51,684 bases of DNA from a virus. The translations under genes were made by a program, and so were the position numbers. Numbering within the stretch: the stretch's first letter is position 1; each line of letters opens with the position of its first letter. The stretch covers positions 1-51,684 of the IMG/VR virus record IMGVR_UViG_3300009130_000040; one strand, given 5' to 3'. The notes below the pieces were generated by a model. It saw only the letters and a list, made by a program, of their open reading frames with translations, searched no databases and was not told the origin of the DNA. Shown here piece after piece: positions 41,116 to 48,804 of the stretch.

Positions 41116-41808
41116 ATGAAAATAAAAGATATTAAAGTAATGGTAAGAGAGGCTATGGATGAGAGACAAGTGTTATTGTCTCGACCAGGCTTTATTAAAG
41201 AAGCAAATTACGGTCGTGTAAAGCAGAGAATTGAACAGGATAAAATCCCATTTGCAATGCTTACTGCTTTCCGTGGTGATTATAATAACGAGGAAAATTC
41301 TTCCCGCAATGCAGAATTAAAAATGTCTCTGGATACAGCCGGTTTCCCTTATACCCAAATGCCTGGAAGTGGTTATAAAGAGGGAGGTCCAACCGGCGAT
41401 GTTGTCGTGGAAGATTCCCTTATTGTGTGGGATGAATTGAGAGATGACAAATATCCTACTTCAGAGGAGTTGTTCAATCTTGCAAAAGATTTAGCACAAG
41501 AATTTGAACAGGATTCCTTTATTTATGGTGGTCCGCGTATGGGGAAAGAAGACAACCCCTATGCAATCCACCTTTATACTAATGAGGGTGAGATTATTGA
41601 TGAAATTTGGGCTGGTGGTGAAGAAGGATATGAGGAATTATTTGTAGTTGATGACGCTGCCGAATATTGGAGTAAAATCGCCGGTCGTAAAACTCAATTT
41701 AAAGAAATTTACGACAAATGGAATAATGCCAAATCATCTTCTCGTTTGGAGGCTATGAAAAAGCAATATTATTTAAATCTAGCTGAAAGCAAGATGAAAA
41801 ATGGTTAA
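41116..41808 (+). CDS. DUF3293-like protein
   Basis: 230 aa. The domain pattern is FAMLTAFRGDYNNEENSSRN, AELKMSLDTAGFPYTQMPGS, then VEDSLIVWDEL and LAQEFEQDSFIYGG. This 'xAFRxxxxxxxNxxRNxxLxxxLxxxGxxxxxxxGxxx...E.SxxV......FxQxSxxYG' arrangement matches what I recall of DUF3293. Function unknown. The N terminus MKIKDIKVMVREAMDER is weakly similar to the tag of the head-module genes (V-R-E instead of I-Q-E). A nucleic-acid-metabolism neighbourhood. Confidence 0.5.
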   Translation: MKIKDIKVMVREAMDERQVLLSRPGFIKEANYGRVKQRIEQDKIPFAMLTAFRGDYNNEENSSRNAELKMSLDTAGFPYTQMPGSGYKEGGPTGDVVVEDSLIVWDELRDDKYPTSEELFNLAKDLAQEFEQDSFIYGGPRMGKEDNPYAIHLYTNEGEIIDEIWAGGEEGYEELFVVDDAAEYWSKIAGRKTQFKEIYDKWNNAKSSSRLEAMKKQYYLNLAESKMKNG

Positions 41809-42496
41809 GTCAGTTAAGCTCTACGGCGATGACATTGGAAAAGTTGAGTATGTGGAACATATGGGCTCTGACTTGTCTGTTGTCAATTCTGCTCGTGTTT
41901 CTTTTGGGAAGCACAAAAAAGTAATTGAAGAAGCTGATAAGAAACTAATCAATTACCTCATTAAGCACCGACACACTTCCACGTTAGAACATTGTGTTGT
42001 AACTTTTAGGTTTAAAGTGCCCTTGTTTGTGCGCTCTCAACACCATCGTCATCGAACATGGAGTTATAATGAGATCAGTCGGAGATATACAGATTTTAAC
42101 ATAGAATTATATAATCCCAAGTGGTATAGAACGCAGCATGATTCAAACCGACAGGCGAGCAATCAAAATGAGCACGTAGATGGATCCTCAGCTCACCCAA
42201 TTTTAGGGTGTAATGTGACTGAAGCGGTAAGAAGATTTCATAATCTCTCACTTACGATGTATAATAACTTATTGGAAGTGGGAGTCTGTAGAGAGCAGGC
42301 ACGAGGAATTTTGCCGCAATCAATGTATACCGAATACTATGGAACCGCAAATTTAAATAATATTTTAAAGTTTATAGATTTACGGATTCATGAAGGTGCT
42401 CAAGGCGAAATCCAAGAAGTGGCAAAAGCCGTTCTTAAGATAACAAAAGGCTTATACCCACTTACAGTAGGGGCATATGAGAAAGCGAAAAAATAG
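41801..42496 (+). CDS. thyX: Flavin-dependent thymidylate synthase ThyX
   Basis: 231 aa, overlapping the previous gene by 8 nt. It makes dTMP from dUMP with FAD and methylene-THF. The ThyX signature is complete: RHRTWSYNEISRRY (residues 83-96, RHRxxSxNExSxRY). It also has HTSTLEHCVVTFRFKVP (about 58-74) and REQARGILPQSMYTE (about 165). Together with the class II reductase it makes dNTP supply independent of the host's enzymes. Confidence 0.95.
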   Translation: MVKSVKLYGDDIGKVEYVEHMGSDLSVVNSARVSFGKHKKVIEEADKKLINYLIKHRHTSTLEHCVVTFRFKVPLFVRSQHHRHRTWSYNEISRRYTDFNIELYNPKWYRTQHDSNRQASNQNEHVDGSSAHPILGCNVTEAVRRFHNLSLTMYNNLLEVGVCREQARGILPQSMYTEYYGTANLNNILKFIDLRIHEGAQGEIQEVAKAVLKITKGLYPLTVGAYEKAKK

Positions 42497-42830
42497 CGAA
42501 GAAAGACCATGGGGCTCGTATGAGGTTTTGGCTGATAGAAAGCAATACAGATTAAAAGAAATAATTGTAAAGCCCGGTCAACGCTTGAGTTATCAATCAC
42601 ACCACAGGCGCACGGAAATCTGGGCAATCGTTCAAGGTGAAGGTGTCGTAACTTTGGAAGGTCAAGAGCTAGAGTGTTATCCCGGTCGTTCTTTTTTTAT
42701 CCCAAAAGAACAGCGCCACAGGATTGAGTGTACTGGCAAAAAATCATTAATTTTTGTTGAAGTGCAAACAGGCGATTATTTTGGAGAAGACGATATTACC
42801 CGCTATGAGGATGATTATGGAAGACAATAG
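42477..42830 (+). CDS. Mannose-6-phosphate isomerase-type cupin
   Basis: 117 aa, overlapping ThyX by 20 nt. The sequence is close to the C-terminal cupin of type II PMI/ManC proteins: RPWGSYEVL (10-18), LKEIIVKPGQRLSYQSHH (26-43), EIWAIVQGEGVVTL (47-60), FFIPKEQRHRIEC (73-85), VEVQTGDYFGEDDITRYEDD (94-113). It interconverts fructose-6-P and mannose-6-P; candidate metal ligands are His42/His43, Glu47 and His81. In bacteria the domain is often fused to a GDP-mannose pyrophosphorylase; here it stands alone. Confidence 0.88.
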   Translation: MRKRKNSEERPWGSYEVLADRKQYRLKEIIVKPGQRLSYQSHHRRTEIWAIVQGEGVVTLEGQELECYPGRSFFIPKEQRHRIECTGKKSLIFVEVQTGDYFGEDDITRYEDDYGRQ

Positions 42831-43113
42831 TTTATTTATTTTTATGAAGGTTTGTGAAGACTTTGTTAAGTCAAGTTTAGAATTAAGAAATGCGGCAGCG
42901 TTATGTGATGATGACCCCATCAAGCAGGAGATGATATCCTTTGTAACGCCTGAATTTAATAAAATGTGGGCTAAGAGCGAAGGCATTAAGGTTTTGTTAG
43001 AAAAAGAACACTTTGCCGAGAACCGGGAATTTATTTTATCTGAAATGCGCGATGTCACCCTTCAAAATCGTAAAATTGCGGCAAAAATAAAAGATAAGTT
43101 AGGTTCCCTTTAG
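42817..43113 (+). CDS. Small helical hypothetical protein
   Basis: 98 aa from the ATG at 42817 (GAGG 7 nt upstream; in-frame ATGs further up at 42811 and 42754 lack a better site). It overlaps the cupin gene by 14 nt. Entirely helical: FIFMKVCEDFVKSSLELRNA, DDDPIKQEMISFVTPEFNKM, KVLLEKEHFAENREFILSEM. No family recognised. Compact, coupled arrangement suggests a real small gene. Confidence 0.5.
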   Translation: MEDNSLFIFMKVCEDFVKSSLELRNAAALCDDDPIKQEMISFVTPEFNKMWAKSEGIKVLLEKEHFAENREFILSEMRDVTLQNRKIAAKIKDKLGSL

Positions 43114-43187
43114 TGACTTTGGGCGAGAAGCTTTTAATAGCTCTCATTGTATGGACTGTTGCGTGTGAATTCATTATCAAAGATTGA
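43113..43187 (+). CDS. 24-aa single-TM microprotein (candidate)
   Basis: A GTG at 43113 overlaps the previous TAG stop (TAGTG) and opens a 24-codon ORF, MTLGEKLLIALIVWTVACEF then IIKD, ending TGA 43185-43187. The body is one transmembrane helix. It overlaps the start of the next gene in another frame and fills the gap between the two. AGG lies about 10 nt upstream. Small, so chance cannot be excluded. Confidence 0.3.
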   Translation: MTLGEKLLIALIVWTVACEFIIKD

Positions 43188-44058
43188 ACTCCATTCCAAA
43201 ATACGAGACATCAATTTTGAATATGATGAATTGGTAATTGGCTCCTCTCTAGAGGCTCTAACCTATTGCACATTAAATAATCTTCCATGTGTTGCGTGTC
43301 GCTTGACCCCTCCTCAACATTTTGAAATTCATGATTTAGATTTAAATTTTTTTGGTCTAAAGTCCTCTAACACCTCCTCGCTCTGGCTGTGGGAAAGATT
43401 ATACTTTTACCTATCTATTGCTGGACTCATTCCATTAGGGGAGAAACCAGTCTCGCTTAGAATAAGTGATAGCGTTGTTAAAGCGAGTACATCCAAAGCG
43501 CGAATGGCAAAGATAAAATTTAATAAGTTAACAGTATTTGATGACTTTGGAGTTTCTGGCTTAGGAATCCCCACAGAAAACAAGGCAGCAAAATATAAAG
43601 TATATGACTGGTTTGATGTTCGGAGTGGAATGAAGCATGACTTCAACAAACTCTCCAGTGATGAGGATTTCATTAAGACAATACTGTTTTACAAGACATT
43701 GCGTCTTGACGGTGATCATGAATTTAAAGATGCCGTATCTATATCCCACCTCACCCAACAAGAGTTGGAAGAATTTGAGTATTCGGATATCAACGCCCGA
43801 TTTAAAACCTTATATATGATGAAAGAAGCTGGAATCCGAGGCGCTCGCAATGGTCGAGACATGAATGATAAGACAAAATATAAATATTATGCTGTCAAGA
43901 TTGAAAACACCGCCCGTGAAATCATTCCACCTAAACCAATTTATGAACCCTTTGACAATATTGATTTTAATTATAGCTCCCTAAATGATATAATAACCCA
44001 TAACCCTCTGAAGTCTTCTTATGTCCGAAACCTTATCCAGCGAGCACTTAACGATTGA
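43165..44058 (+). CDS. Rossmann-like hypothetical protein
   Basis: 297 aa from the GTG at 43165; a TTG at 43147 is also in frame and no start has a good ribosome-binding site. Residues about 18-40 (FEYDELVIGSSLEALTYCTL) form a strand-GxSxxA-helix element as in nucleotide- or FAD-binding proteins. The remainder is mixed, with YKYYAVKIENTAREIIPPKP near the C terminus. It lies between the cupin block and the nucleotidyltransferase-like gene and overlaps the latter by 38 nt, suggesting a linked role in sugar-nucleotide chemistry, unproven. Confidence 0.45.
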   Translation: MNSLSKIELHSKIRDINFEYDELVIGSSLEALTYCTLNNLPCVACRLTPPQHFEIHDLDLNFFGLKSSNTSSLWLWERLYFYLSIAGLIPLGEKPVSLRISDSVVKASTSKARMAKIKFNKLTVFDDFGVSGLGIPTENKAAKYKVYDWFDVRSGMKHDFNKLSSDEDFIKTILFYKTLRLDGDHEFKDAVSISHLTQQELEEFEYSDINARFKTLYMMKEAGIRGARNGRDMNDKTKYKYYAVKIENTAREIIPPKPIYEPFDNIDFNYSSLNDIITHNPLKSSYVRNLIQRALND

Positions 44059-44989
44059 TTCATTCCATTTAGCTGGAATTATACCTGTGGCAGGACAGCC
44101 GCTAGACTTTGAATTCCCATGGCACGACTCCATGGTCCCCATTTCCAACAATTACTTAGCCATTGAAAGAACGGTGTTGGAGTGTGCTACTGCGGGTTGT
44201 GAAACTATTTGGATTGTTTGCCCCTCAGCCATGCAGCCTCTCTTAAAGCACCGCTTAGGTGAGATGGTTCAAGATCCTGTGTGGATCAGCCGCAAGCACG
44301 ATGTTTTTCCATCGGAGTCTCGTAAAGACATTCCCATTTATTATGTCGAAGTTCACCCGCGAGATCAATCACGCAGAGATTCGATGGTGTGGAGCATTTT
44401 ATATGGCGCAAAAGTTGCTAAAAAGGTGTGTAATGGTTTAAGCCAGTGGCTGGTCCCGGACAAATATTACGTGGCTTTTCCTTATGCAGTCTATCCCTCA
44501 CAACACTTGAGAAGATACAGGAAAGAGATTTCAAACACGGGCAATTTTTACGTCTTAACAGCCGAAGGAGAGTCAGTGTTGGATGGGGAGTATGCGGGAT
44601 TCGCCTTTGAAGCCAAACAGTTGGGTAAATTGATTAAGTATTTTTGGGATAAACAAACGGGAAAATGGGACACATCGCAACCCATCGACGAACGTCGCGA
44701 TGGCAAATACGTAACAAAACTTCTCCCACTAGAGGAGAGATATTCAGGAAGATTTTTTAATGTAGCAGAAATATTTAATCAATTGGATGATTCTGAAAAA
44801 ACATTTAAAATTGAGATGGAATGGTATTATGATATTAGCTCATGGGAAAATTTATGTAAATATCTTGCTTCAGAAGAAAGCAAAAAGATGCTAAAACCTA
44901 AATTACCGTTCCTCACAAATCGTACTTGGAATAAAATTGGTGAAGATGATGAGCAAACTATTTATAATAAAGAGGAGTTATCAGATTGA
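44021..44989 (+). CDS. Nucleotidyltransferase-like protein (candidate sugar-nucleotide synthesis)
   Basis: 322 aa. The N-terminal part follows the order of NTP-transferase domains: LAGIIPVAGQPLDF (in place of LAGGxGTRLxPLT), FPWHDSMVPISNNYLAIERT (in place of PKxxxPVxxKPxIE) and LECATAGCETIWIVCPSAMQ. Further on are PDKYYVAFPYAVYPSQHLRR (a GxD-like strand region) and NIxxLxxY-like C-terminal elements. The catalytic loop is altered, so activity is uncertain. With phosphomannomutase and PMI cupin in the same region it would complete a GDP-mannose-type route. Confidence 0.5.
   Translation: MSETLSSEHLTIDSFHLAGIIPVAGQPLDFEFPWHDSMVPISNNYLAIERTVLECATAGCETIWIVCPSAMQPLLKHRLGEMVQDPVWISRKHDVFPSESRKDIPIYYVEVHPRDQSRRDSMVWSILYGAKVAKKVCNGLSQWLVPDKYYVAFPYAVYPSQHLRRYRKEISNTGNFYVLTAEGESVLDGEYAGFAFEAKQLGKLIKYFWDKQTGKWDTSQPIDERRDGKYVTKLLPLEERYSGRFFNVAEIFNQLDDSEKTFKIEMEWYYDISSWENLCKYLASEESKKMLKPKLPFLTNRTWNKIGEDDEQTIYNKEELSD
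44958..44965 (+). promoter_or_regulatory. CTATTTA element inside the end of the transferase gene
   Basis: CTATTTAT, followed by AATAAAGAGGAG, precedes the TTG start at 44986. It lies within the coding end of the upstream gene. It could switch the decoration-like gene to late expression, unlike its metabolic neighbours. Confidence 0.4.
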
Positions 44990-45408
44990 CAACAAAGTAT
45001 TTTGATTATAGGGCGGGATTGGGTAATGTTGGTTCATATCAATCAAGCGCCCGCCCATTTTTATCAGCTTCAATTAACATTCCAAGCGACAATTCTGTTA
45101 TTTCAATAAGCTTCCCCAATGTAACACGATTTGTTACTATAAAAAATCAAGGTGCCGACAGTGTGAGTGAAGTTGAGATGAGAGTGGGTTTTGCGGAAAA
45201 TGGTGTAAACGGCACTGTGCAAAATAACTATTTATTGCTCAACAATCAAGAGTCATTTTCCGCAGACTGGCGAGTTCGCCAATTATATATAAGAGTTGAT
45301 CCTGTCGGTGGCTCCACAAACGCAACAGCTTCGGTTATTGCAGGATTAACAACAATTGATGGTATGGAGCTGTCGCATAATTGGACAGGCTCCGCAGGAG
45401 TAGGATAG
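44986..45408 (+). CDS. Small beta-rich virion protein (paralogue of 12221-12622)
   Basis: 140 aa from a TTG at 44986, overlapping the upstream stop (TTGA) with GAGGAG close by. It shares N-terminal AGLGNVGSYQSSARPFLSA, middle ISFPNVTRFVTIKN and C-terminal HNWTGSAGVG with the 12221 gene. The centre is diverged but keeps a beta-rich, Ser/Thr/Asn-rich composition. A second virion decoration or fibre-associated protein with different specificity is likely. Confidence 0.6.
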   Translation: MTTKYFDYRAGLGNVGSYQSSARPFLSASINIPSDNSVISISFPNVTRFVTIKNQGADSVSEVEMRVGFAENGVNGTVQNNYLLLNNQESFSADWRVRQLYIRVDPVGGSTNATASVIAGLTTIDGMELSHNWTGSAGVG

Positions 45409-45707
45409 TGCCACAGGGTGGATTTGGACGAGACTTTCGACGGGCTGCTGTCTTGAAGACAGAATCTCAAAAAGCAAAAGATAAGCAAGAACGAGAAAAG
45501 ATAGGAAAAGAAGTGATTTTAAAAATCACACCATATCTTGATAACTATCAACAAAAAATAGAAGAAGGGTTAATTTTGAAGCAGGATGAGACAATAGCAG
45601 AATTTATCAACATGATGAAACAGAGGAATACTTTGTTAAAGTTTTTGTTGTGGACGAATATTGTTACTCTATTGGGGCTTTCGTTTACTTTAGGATATTT
45701 CTTATGA
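45408..45707 (+). CDS. Small protein with C-terminal transmembrane helix
   Basis: 99 aa from a GTG at 45408 that overlaps the preceding TAG (TAGTG) with GGAG 7 nt upstream; the in-frame ATG at 45381 would overlap the beta-rich gene. Basic N terminus (PQGGFGRDFRRAAVLKTESQ), helical middle, and a C-terminal hydrophobic helix (LLKFLLWTNIVTLLGLSFTL). The function is unknown; membrane-associated. Confidence 0.5.
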   Translation: MPQGGFGRDFRRAAVLKTESQKAKDKQEREKIGKEVILKITPYLDNYQQKIEEGLILKQDETIAEFINMMKQRNTLLKFLLWTNIVTLLGLSFTLGYFL

Positions 45708-45955
45708 AAGTTGGCAACGTTATCCATCGATTAGCTCGCGAGAGAGAGGATGAGGAAGTTGTTCTTGTTTTTGACAACGATAGGTCTAAATACTATATCA
45801 TAGAGGAGTTGCCATTCCTACATGCAGGTCCGCAGGAGTTCAATTTAAAGCATGGGGGTACACACGTCAAGAGTGTGGTTGCAATCAGGATCAAAGAATA
45901 TGTTCCCCCTAAAAAAAATCCCCCGCCCGATCACAAACCGGACGAGGGACTTTAA
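45704..45955 (+). CDS. Small hypothetical protein, 3' end overlapping a reverse terminator
   Basis: 83 aa from the ATG at 45704, overlapping the previous stop (ATGA); an in-frame upstream ATG at 45650 is less likely. It reads MKVGNVIHRLAREREDEEVV, then LVFDNDRSKYYIIEEL and an acidic/proline-rich end (YVPPKKNPPPDHKPDEGL). The proline-rich tail is encoded by the sequence that forms the minus-strand terminator. Not recognised. Confidence 0.5.
   Translation: MKVGNVIHRLAREREDEEVVLVFDNDRSKYYIIEELPFLHAGPQEFNLKHGGTHVKSVVAIRIKEYVPPKKNPPPDHKPDEGL
45909..45950 (-). terminator. Rho-independent terminator for the minus-strand tail fibre
   Basis: Read on the - strand: an 11-bp stem (45939-45949 with 45919-45929, two G-T wobbles), 9-nt loop, then eight T (complement of 45911-45918). 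On the + strand the wobbles become C-A mismatches, so it works only in the - direction. It lies within the 3' end of the convergent gene 45704-45955. Confidence 0.85.
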
Positions 45956-45984
45956 TTTAACTCAAAAGGTTAAAGAATAATAAA

Positions 45985-48804
45985 TTATTCTTCTTCAATT
46001 GGAGTCATAGCCATCTTAAACGTTTGACCAGTCGCGTTGTTTCGGATCCGCAAGTGATCCGATTCCTCGAAAATGGTCCAATCGCCACGCTCATTCTTGA
46101 GATGCATATCACCTGTGTATACATTGGTTGCATAAACAGCAGAAAACTTCTTAGTAGAGCTACCTAACTTTCGACTGTTTCCAGTCGCGTCAGGAACAAT
46201 GTCAGAGTCCAAAAGCCCGTTAAAAGTGACAGAATCACTAGTATCAGAACCTAAATCAACATTACCATTAGCAACAAGATTGCTGCTCAAAGTAATTTGA
46301 GCAAATGATGAATTACCAGTTGAGGTGATTGCACCACAACCCACAGTTCCGATAGTTGCAATATTTTTGCTTGCATCTAAAACAACAGCTTTAGAAGCTG
46401 CTGCTGTACCAGCGGTAATTCCGTCCAATTGTTCCAGGTCGGCTTCACTCATAGATGCGTTGCCAATCACAAACGATCCTTGCGTTGAAACATTACCAGC
46501 AAAAGCAGCTGTGCTCGCACCAGTAAAGGCACCAGAACCACTAATAGTTGTTGCAGTCATTCCTGCGGTTGAAGCGACTGAACCTACAGTCGCAGCACCG
46601 ACAGTTGTGAAAGCGCCAGCTGTAAATGTACCAGAACCAGTAACTGTTGAAAGACCAGCCAAAGCCGTGTCAAGATTAACAGTTAAAGTATTACCAGAAC
46701 CAACAGTTGTGACATTAGTGCCACCAGCAATATCAAGCACTTCGCTATCTAAATCAATATTTAGCGCACCACCAGAATCACCTTGGAAGTCCAAATCTTG
46801 CGCAGTTACTTGCGCATCAACATATGCCTTAATGGATTGTTGAGTGGCAAGAAGTGTTGCTGAGTTAGAACCCATACCATCTTCATCTGCAATTCCAGTT
46901 ACCGTTGCACCACTCGCAAGAGCTAATGACCCACCTTGGTAAGAAGAACCACTGATCCCCGCAGAAGCAGAGACAGTTGCAAAACTAGAAGCACCAGTTG
47001 AAGTGATTGCACCACAACCTACAGTTCCGATAGTTGCAATATTTTTGCTTGCATCCAGAACGACTGCTTTAGAAGCCGCCGCAGTACCGGCTGTCACACT
47101 ATCCAGAACAGCAATTTCTGCTGTAGTGATTGTAGTGGTGTCAAGTGTCAAGCTTGTGTCACCTGTAATAGTGCCACCAACATTGATTGAGCCAAAACTA
47201 GAAGCACCAGTTGAGGTGATTGCCCCACAACCTACAGTCCCGAGAGTTGCAATATTCTTGCTTCCATCCAGAACGACTGCTTTGGAAGCTGCCGCAGTAC
47301 CGTTAGTAATTCCATCTAATTTTTCCATGTCAGCTTCATTCAAATCAGCAGAACCGATAATAAATGAAGTGCCCGCAGTAATAGAGCTTTTGCCGGTTAC
47401 AGTACCATTAAATTGAGCATTACCATCAACATTCATTGCGCCTGAACCAGAAAGCGTAGTTGCTTTAACAGATGATTGTGAACTTGCACCAATAGTTGTT
47501 CCATCAATAGAACCACCATTAAGATCCATAGTTGTGACAGTACCCATATCAGCTACTGTACGACTAGCATTGGTCCAGTTGCTTCCCATAGAAAAGCTTG
47601 AACCATCATCAGCAGAAATGCTGTCAAGAGCAATACTTCCAACATTAGTGATGTTGCCATCATTAACGTTTAAAGATGCTACTGAAGCTGCACCAGACAC
47701 TTCAAGGCTTGCACCTTGAAGACCAACTGAAGATGAAAAGTGATCACTTGAAAGAGCAGCATATTTGGTTGAGCCAATGCTCAAATCTAATGCCGTGCTA
47801 TATTCAATTGATGCTTGTCCAGCCACTTTCAGAGCAGATGCACTAACATGACTTGATGCAGAGACTGTTGTAAACGCACCAGTAGAACGGCTTGAAGCAC
47901 CGATAGTTGTTCCATCAATTGTACCACCATTAAGATCCATAGTTGTGACAGTACCCATATCGGCTACTGTACGACTAGCGTTGGTCCAGTTATTTGCCAT
48001 CGATGCAATTCCAAGTGCGTTAATAGTATCAACATCACGAGAACCATCTAGAACAAGAGCTTTGTTTGCAGCACCCGTACCATTAGTAATTCCATCAAGT
48101 TTTTCCAAATCAGTTTCATTTAGATCCGCAGAGCCAATGATAAATGAAGTTCCCGCAGTGATGGAGCTTTTGCCGGTTACTGAACCATTAAATTGTGCAT
48201 TACCATCAAGGTTCAGCGTGCTCGAACCAGAAAGGGTCGTTGCCTTAACAGAAGATGGTGAGCTTGCACCAATAGTTGTGCCATCAATAGAGCCACCATT
48301 CATATCCGCACTTGTGATAGTAACTTGGGAGTTTCCACCCAAAGTTGTACCGTCAATTGTACCACCATCAATATCTGGAGTATTTAGATCCGGGCTCGTC
48401 ATTGTCTTGTTAGTCAATGTTTGTGTTGCTGAAAGATCAACTAAATCAACTTCAGAACCCTTTACACCACCCATCCAGCGCGACGTTGCAGTATCATAAA
48501 GTAATGAACCTGTAGCATTATTGTCTGCATCCTGAACATAGATACCAGCATCACCAGAACCTGGTTGAGTGTTTAGCTCGATGATTCTATCTCCGATTGA
48601 TACGGTTGTTGAATCAACTGTGGTTGTTGTACCTTGAACTGACAAGTTACCTAAGATAGTTACATCTGTAAGGTTTGACAGCGATGGACCTTTTGAACCG
48701 GAAGTCATCCACGATCTTGTTGTCCCTGAGCTATTGTCAGTGTATTGAAGTACATTAAAGGAACCAGTTCCCTTCTGTACACCATAATTATATGTTTGTG
48801 CCAT
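45985..48804 (-). CDS. Repeat-rich tail fibre protein
   Basis: 939 aa on the - strand, ribosome-binding site AGAGGAG 11 nt before the ATG. The N-terminal region (VSIGDRIIELNTQPGSGDAG; LLYDTATSRWMGGVK) resembles fibre attachment domains of marine T4-like phages. The long middle is a Gly/Thr/Ser/Ala-rich, beta-helical-looking shaft made of long imperfect repeats, e.g. FIIGSADLNEADMEKLDGIT, AVVLDASKNIATIGTVGCGA and MDLNGGSIDGTTIGASS. The C terminus is a compact domain, YTGDMHLKNERGDWTIFEES followed by HLRIRNNATGQTFKMAMTP. The partial gene at 51526 carries the same end. It probably mediates receptor binding. Confidence 0.85.
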   Translation of the reverse strand: MAQTYNYGVQKGTGSFNVLQYTDNSSGTTRSWMTSGSKGPSLSNLTDVTILGNLSVQGTTTTVDSTTVSIGDRIIELNTQPGSGDAGIYVQDADNNATGSLLYDTATSRWMGGVKGSEVDLVDLSATQTLTNKTMTSPDLNTPDIDGGTIDGTTLGGNSQVTITSADMNGGSIDGTTIGASSPSSVKATTLSGSSTLNLDGNAQFNGSVTGKSSITAGTSFIIGSADLNETDLEKLDGITNGTGAANKALVLDGSRDVDTINALGIASMANNWTNASRTVADMGTVTTMDLNGGTIDGTTIGASSRSTGAFTTVSASSHVSASALKVAGQASIEYSTALDLSIGSTKYAALSSDHFSSSVGLQGASLEVSGAASVASLNVNDGNITNVGSIALDSISADDGSSFSMGSNWTNASRTVADMGTVTTMDLNGGSIDGTTIGASSQSSVKATTLSGSGAMNVDGNAQFNGTVTGKSSITAGTSFIIGSADLNEADMEKLDGITNGTAAASKAVVLDGSKNIATLGTVGCGAITSTGASSFGSINVGGTITGDTSLTLDTTTITTAEIAVLDSVTAGTAAASKAVVLDASKNIATIGTVGCGAITSTGASSFATVSASAGISGSSYQGGSLALASGATVTGIADEDGMGSNSATLLATQQSIKAYVDAQVTAQDLDFQGDSGGALNIDLDSEVLDIAGGTNVTTVGSGNTLTVNLDTALAGLSTVTGSGTFTAGAFTTVGAATVGSVASTAGMTATTISGSGAFTGASTAAFAGNVSTQGSFVIGNASMSEADLEQLDGITAGTAAASKAVVLDASKNIATIGTVGCGAITSTGNSSFAQITLSSNLVANGNVDLGSDTSDSVTFNGLLDSDIVPDATGNSRKLGSSTKKFSAVYATNVYTGDMHLKNERGDWTIFEESDHLRIRNNATGQTFKMAMTPIEEE
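46320..47309 (-). repeat. Three ~96-bp direct repeats within the fibre gene
   Basis: Near-identical units lie at about 46320-46415, 46999-47094 and 47214-47309. They encode KAVVLDASKNIATIGTVGCG plus AITSTG-type blocks. They are dispersed, not tandem, so are shaft modules rather than a simple array. Confidence 0.8.
47297..48300 (-). repeat. Two ~220-bp direct repeats in the fibre shaft
   Basis: 47297-47520 corresponds to 48077-48300 (offset 780). A further overlapping pair, 47487-47580 and 47898-47991 (offset 411), is nearly identical over about 60 bp. They encode the FIIGSADLNE...LDGITNGT block and the IDGTTIGASS...NGG block. Confidence 0.75.

Noticed and set aside
46320-48300. Regular repeats that might be a CRISPR or invertible array
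   Set aside because: The repeats are long, imperfect, all in one orientation, in frame, and encode fibre shaft modules. No spacer pattern or inverted ends were found.
46325-48499. Long + strand ORFs (172, 137 and 184 codons) opposite the fibre gene
   Set aside because: They are shadows of the repetitive Gly/Thr/Ser-rich fibre gene. They share its repeat structure, have biased composition (Val/Ala/Pro) and no ribosome-binding sites.
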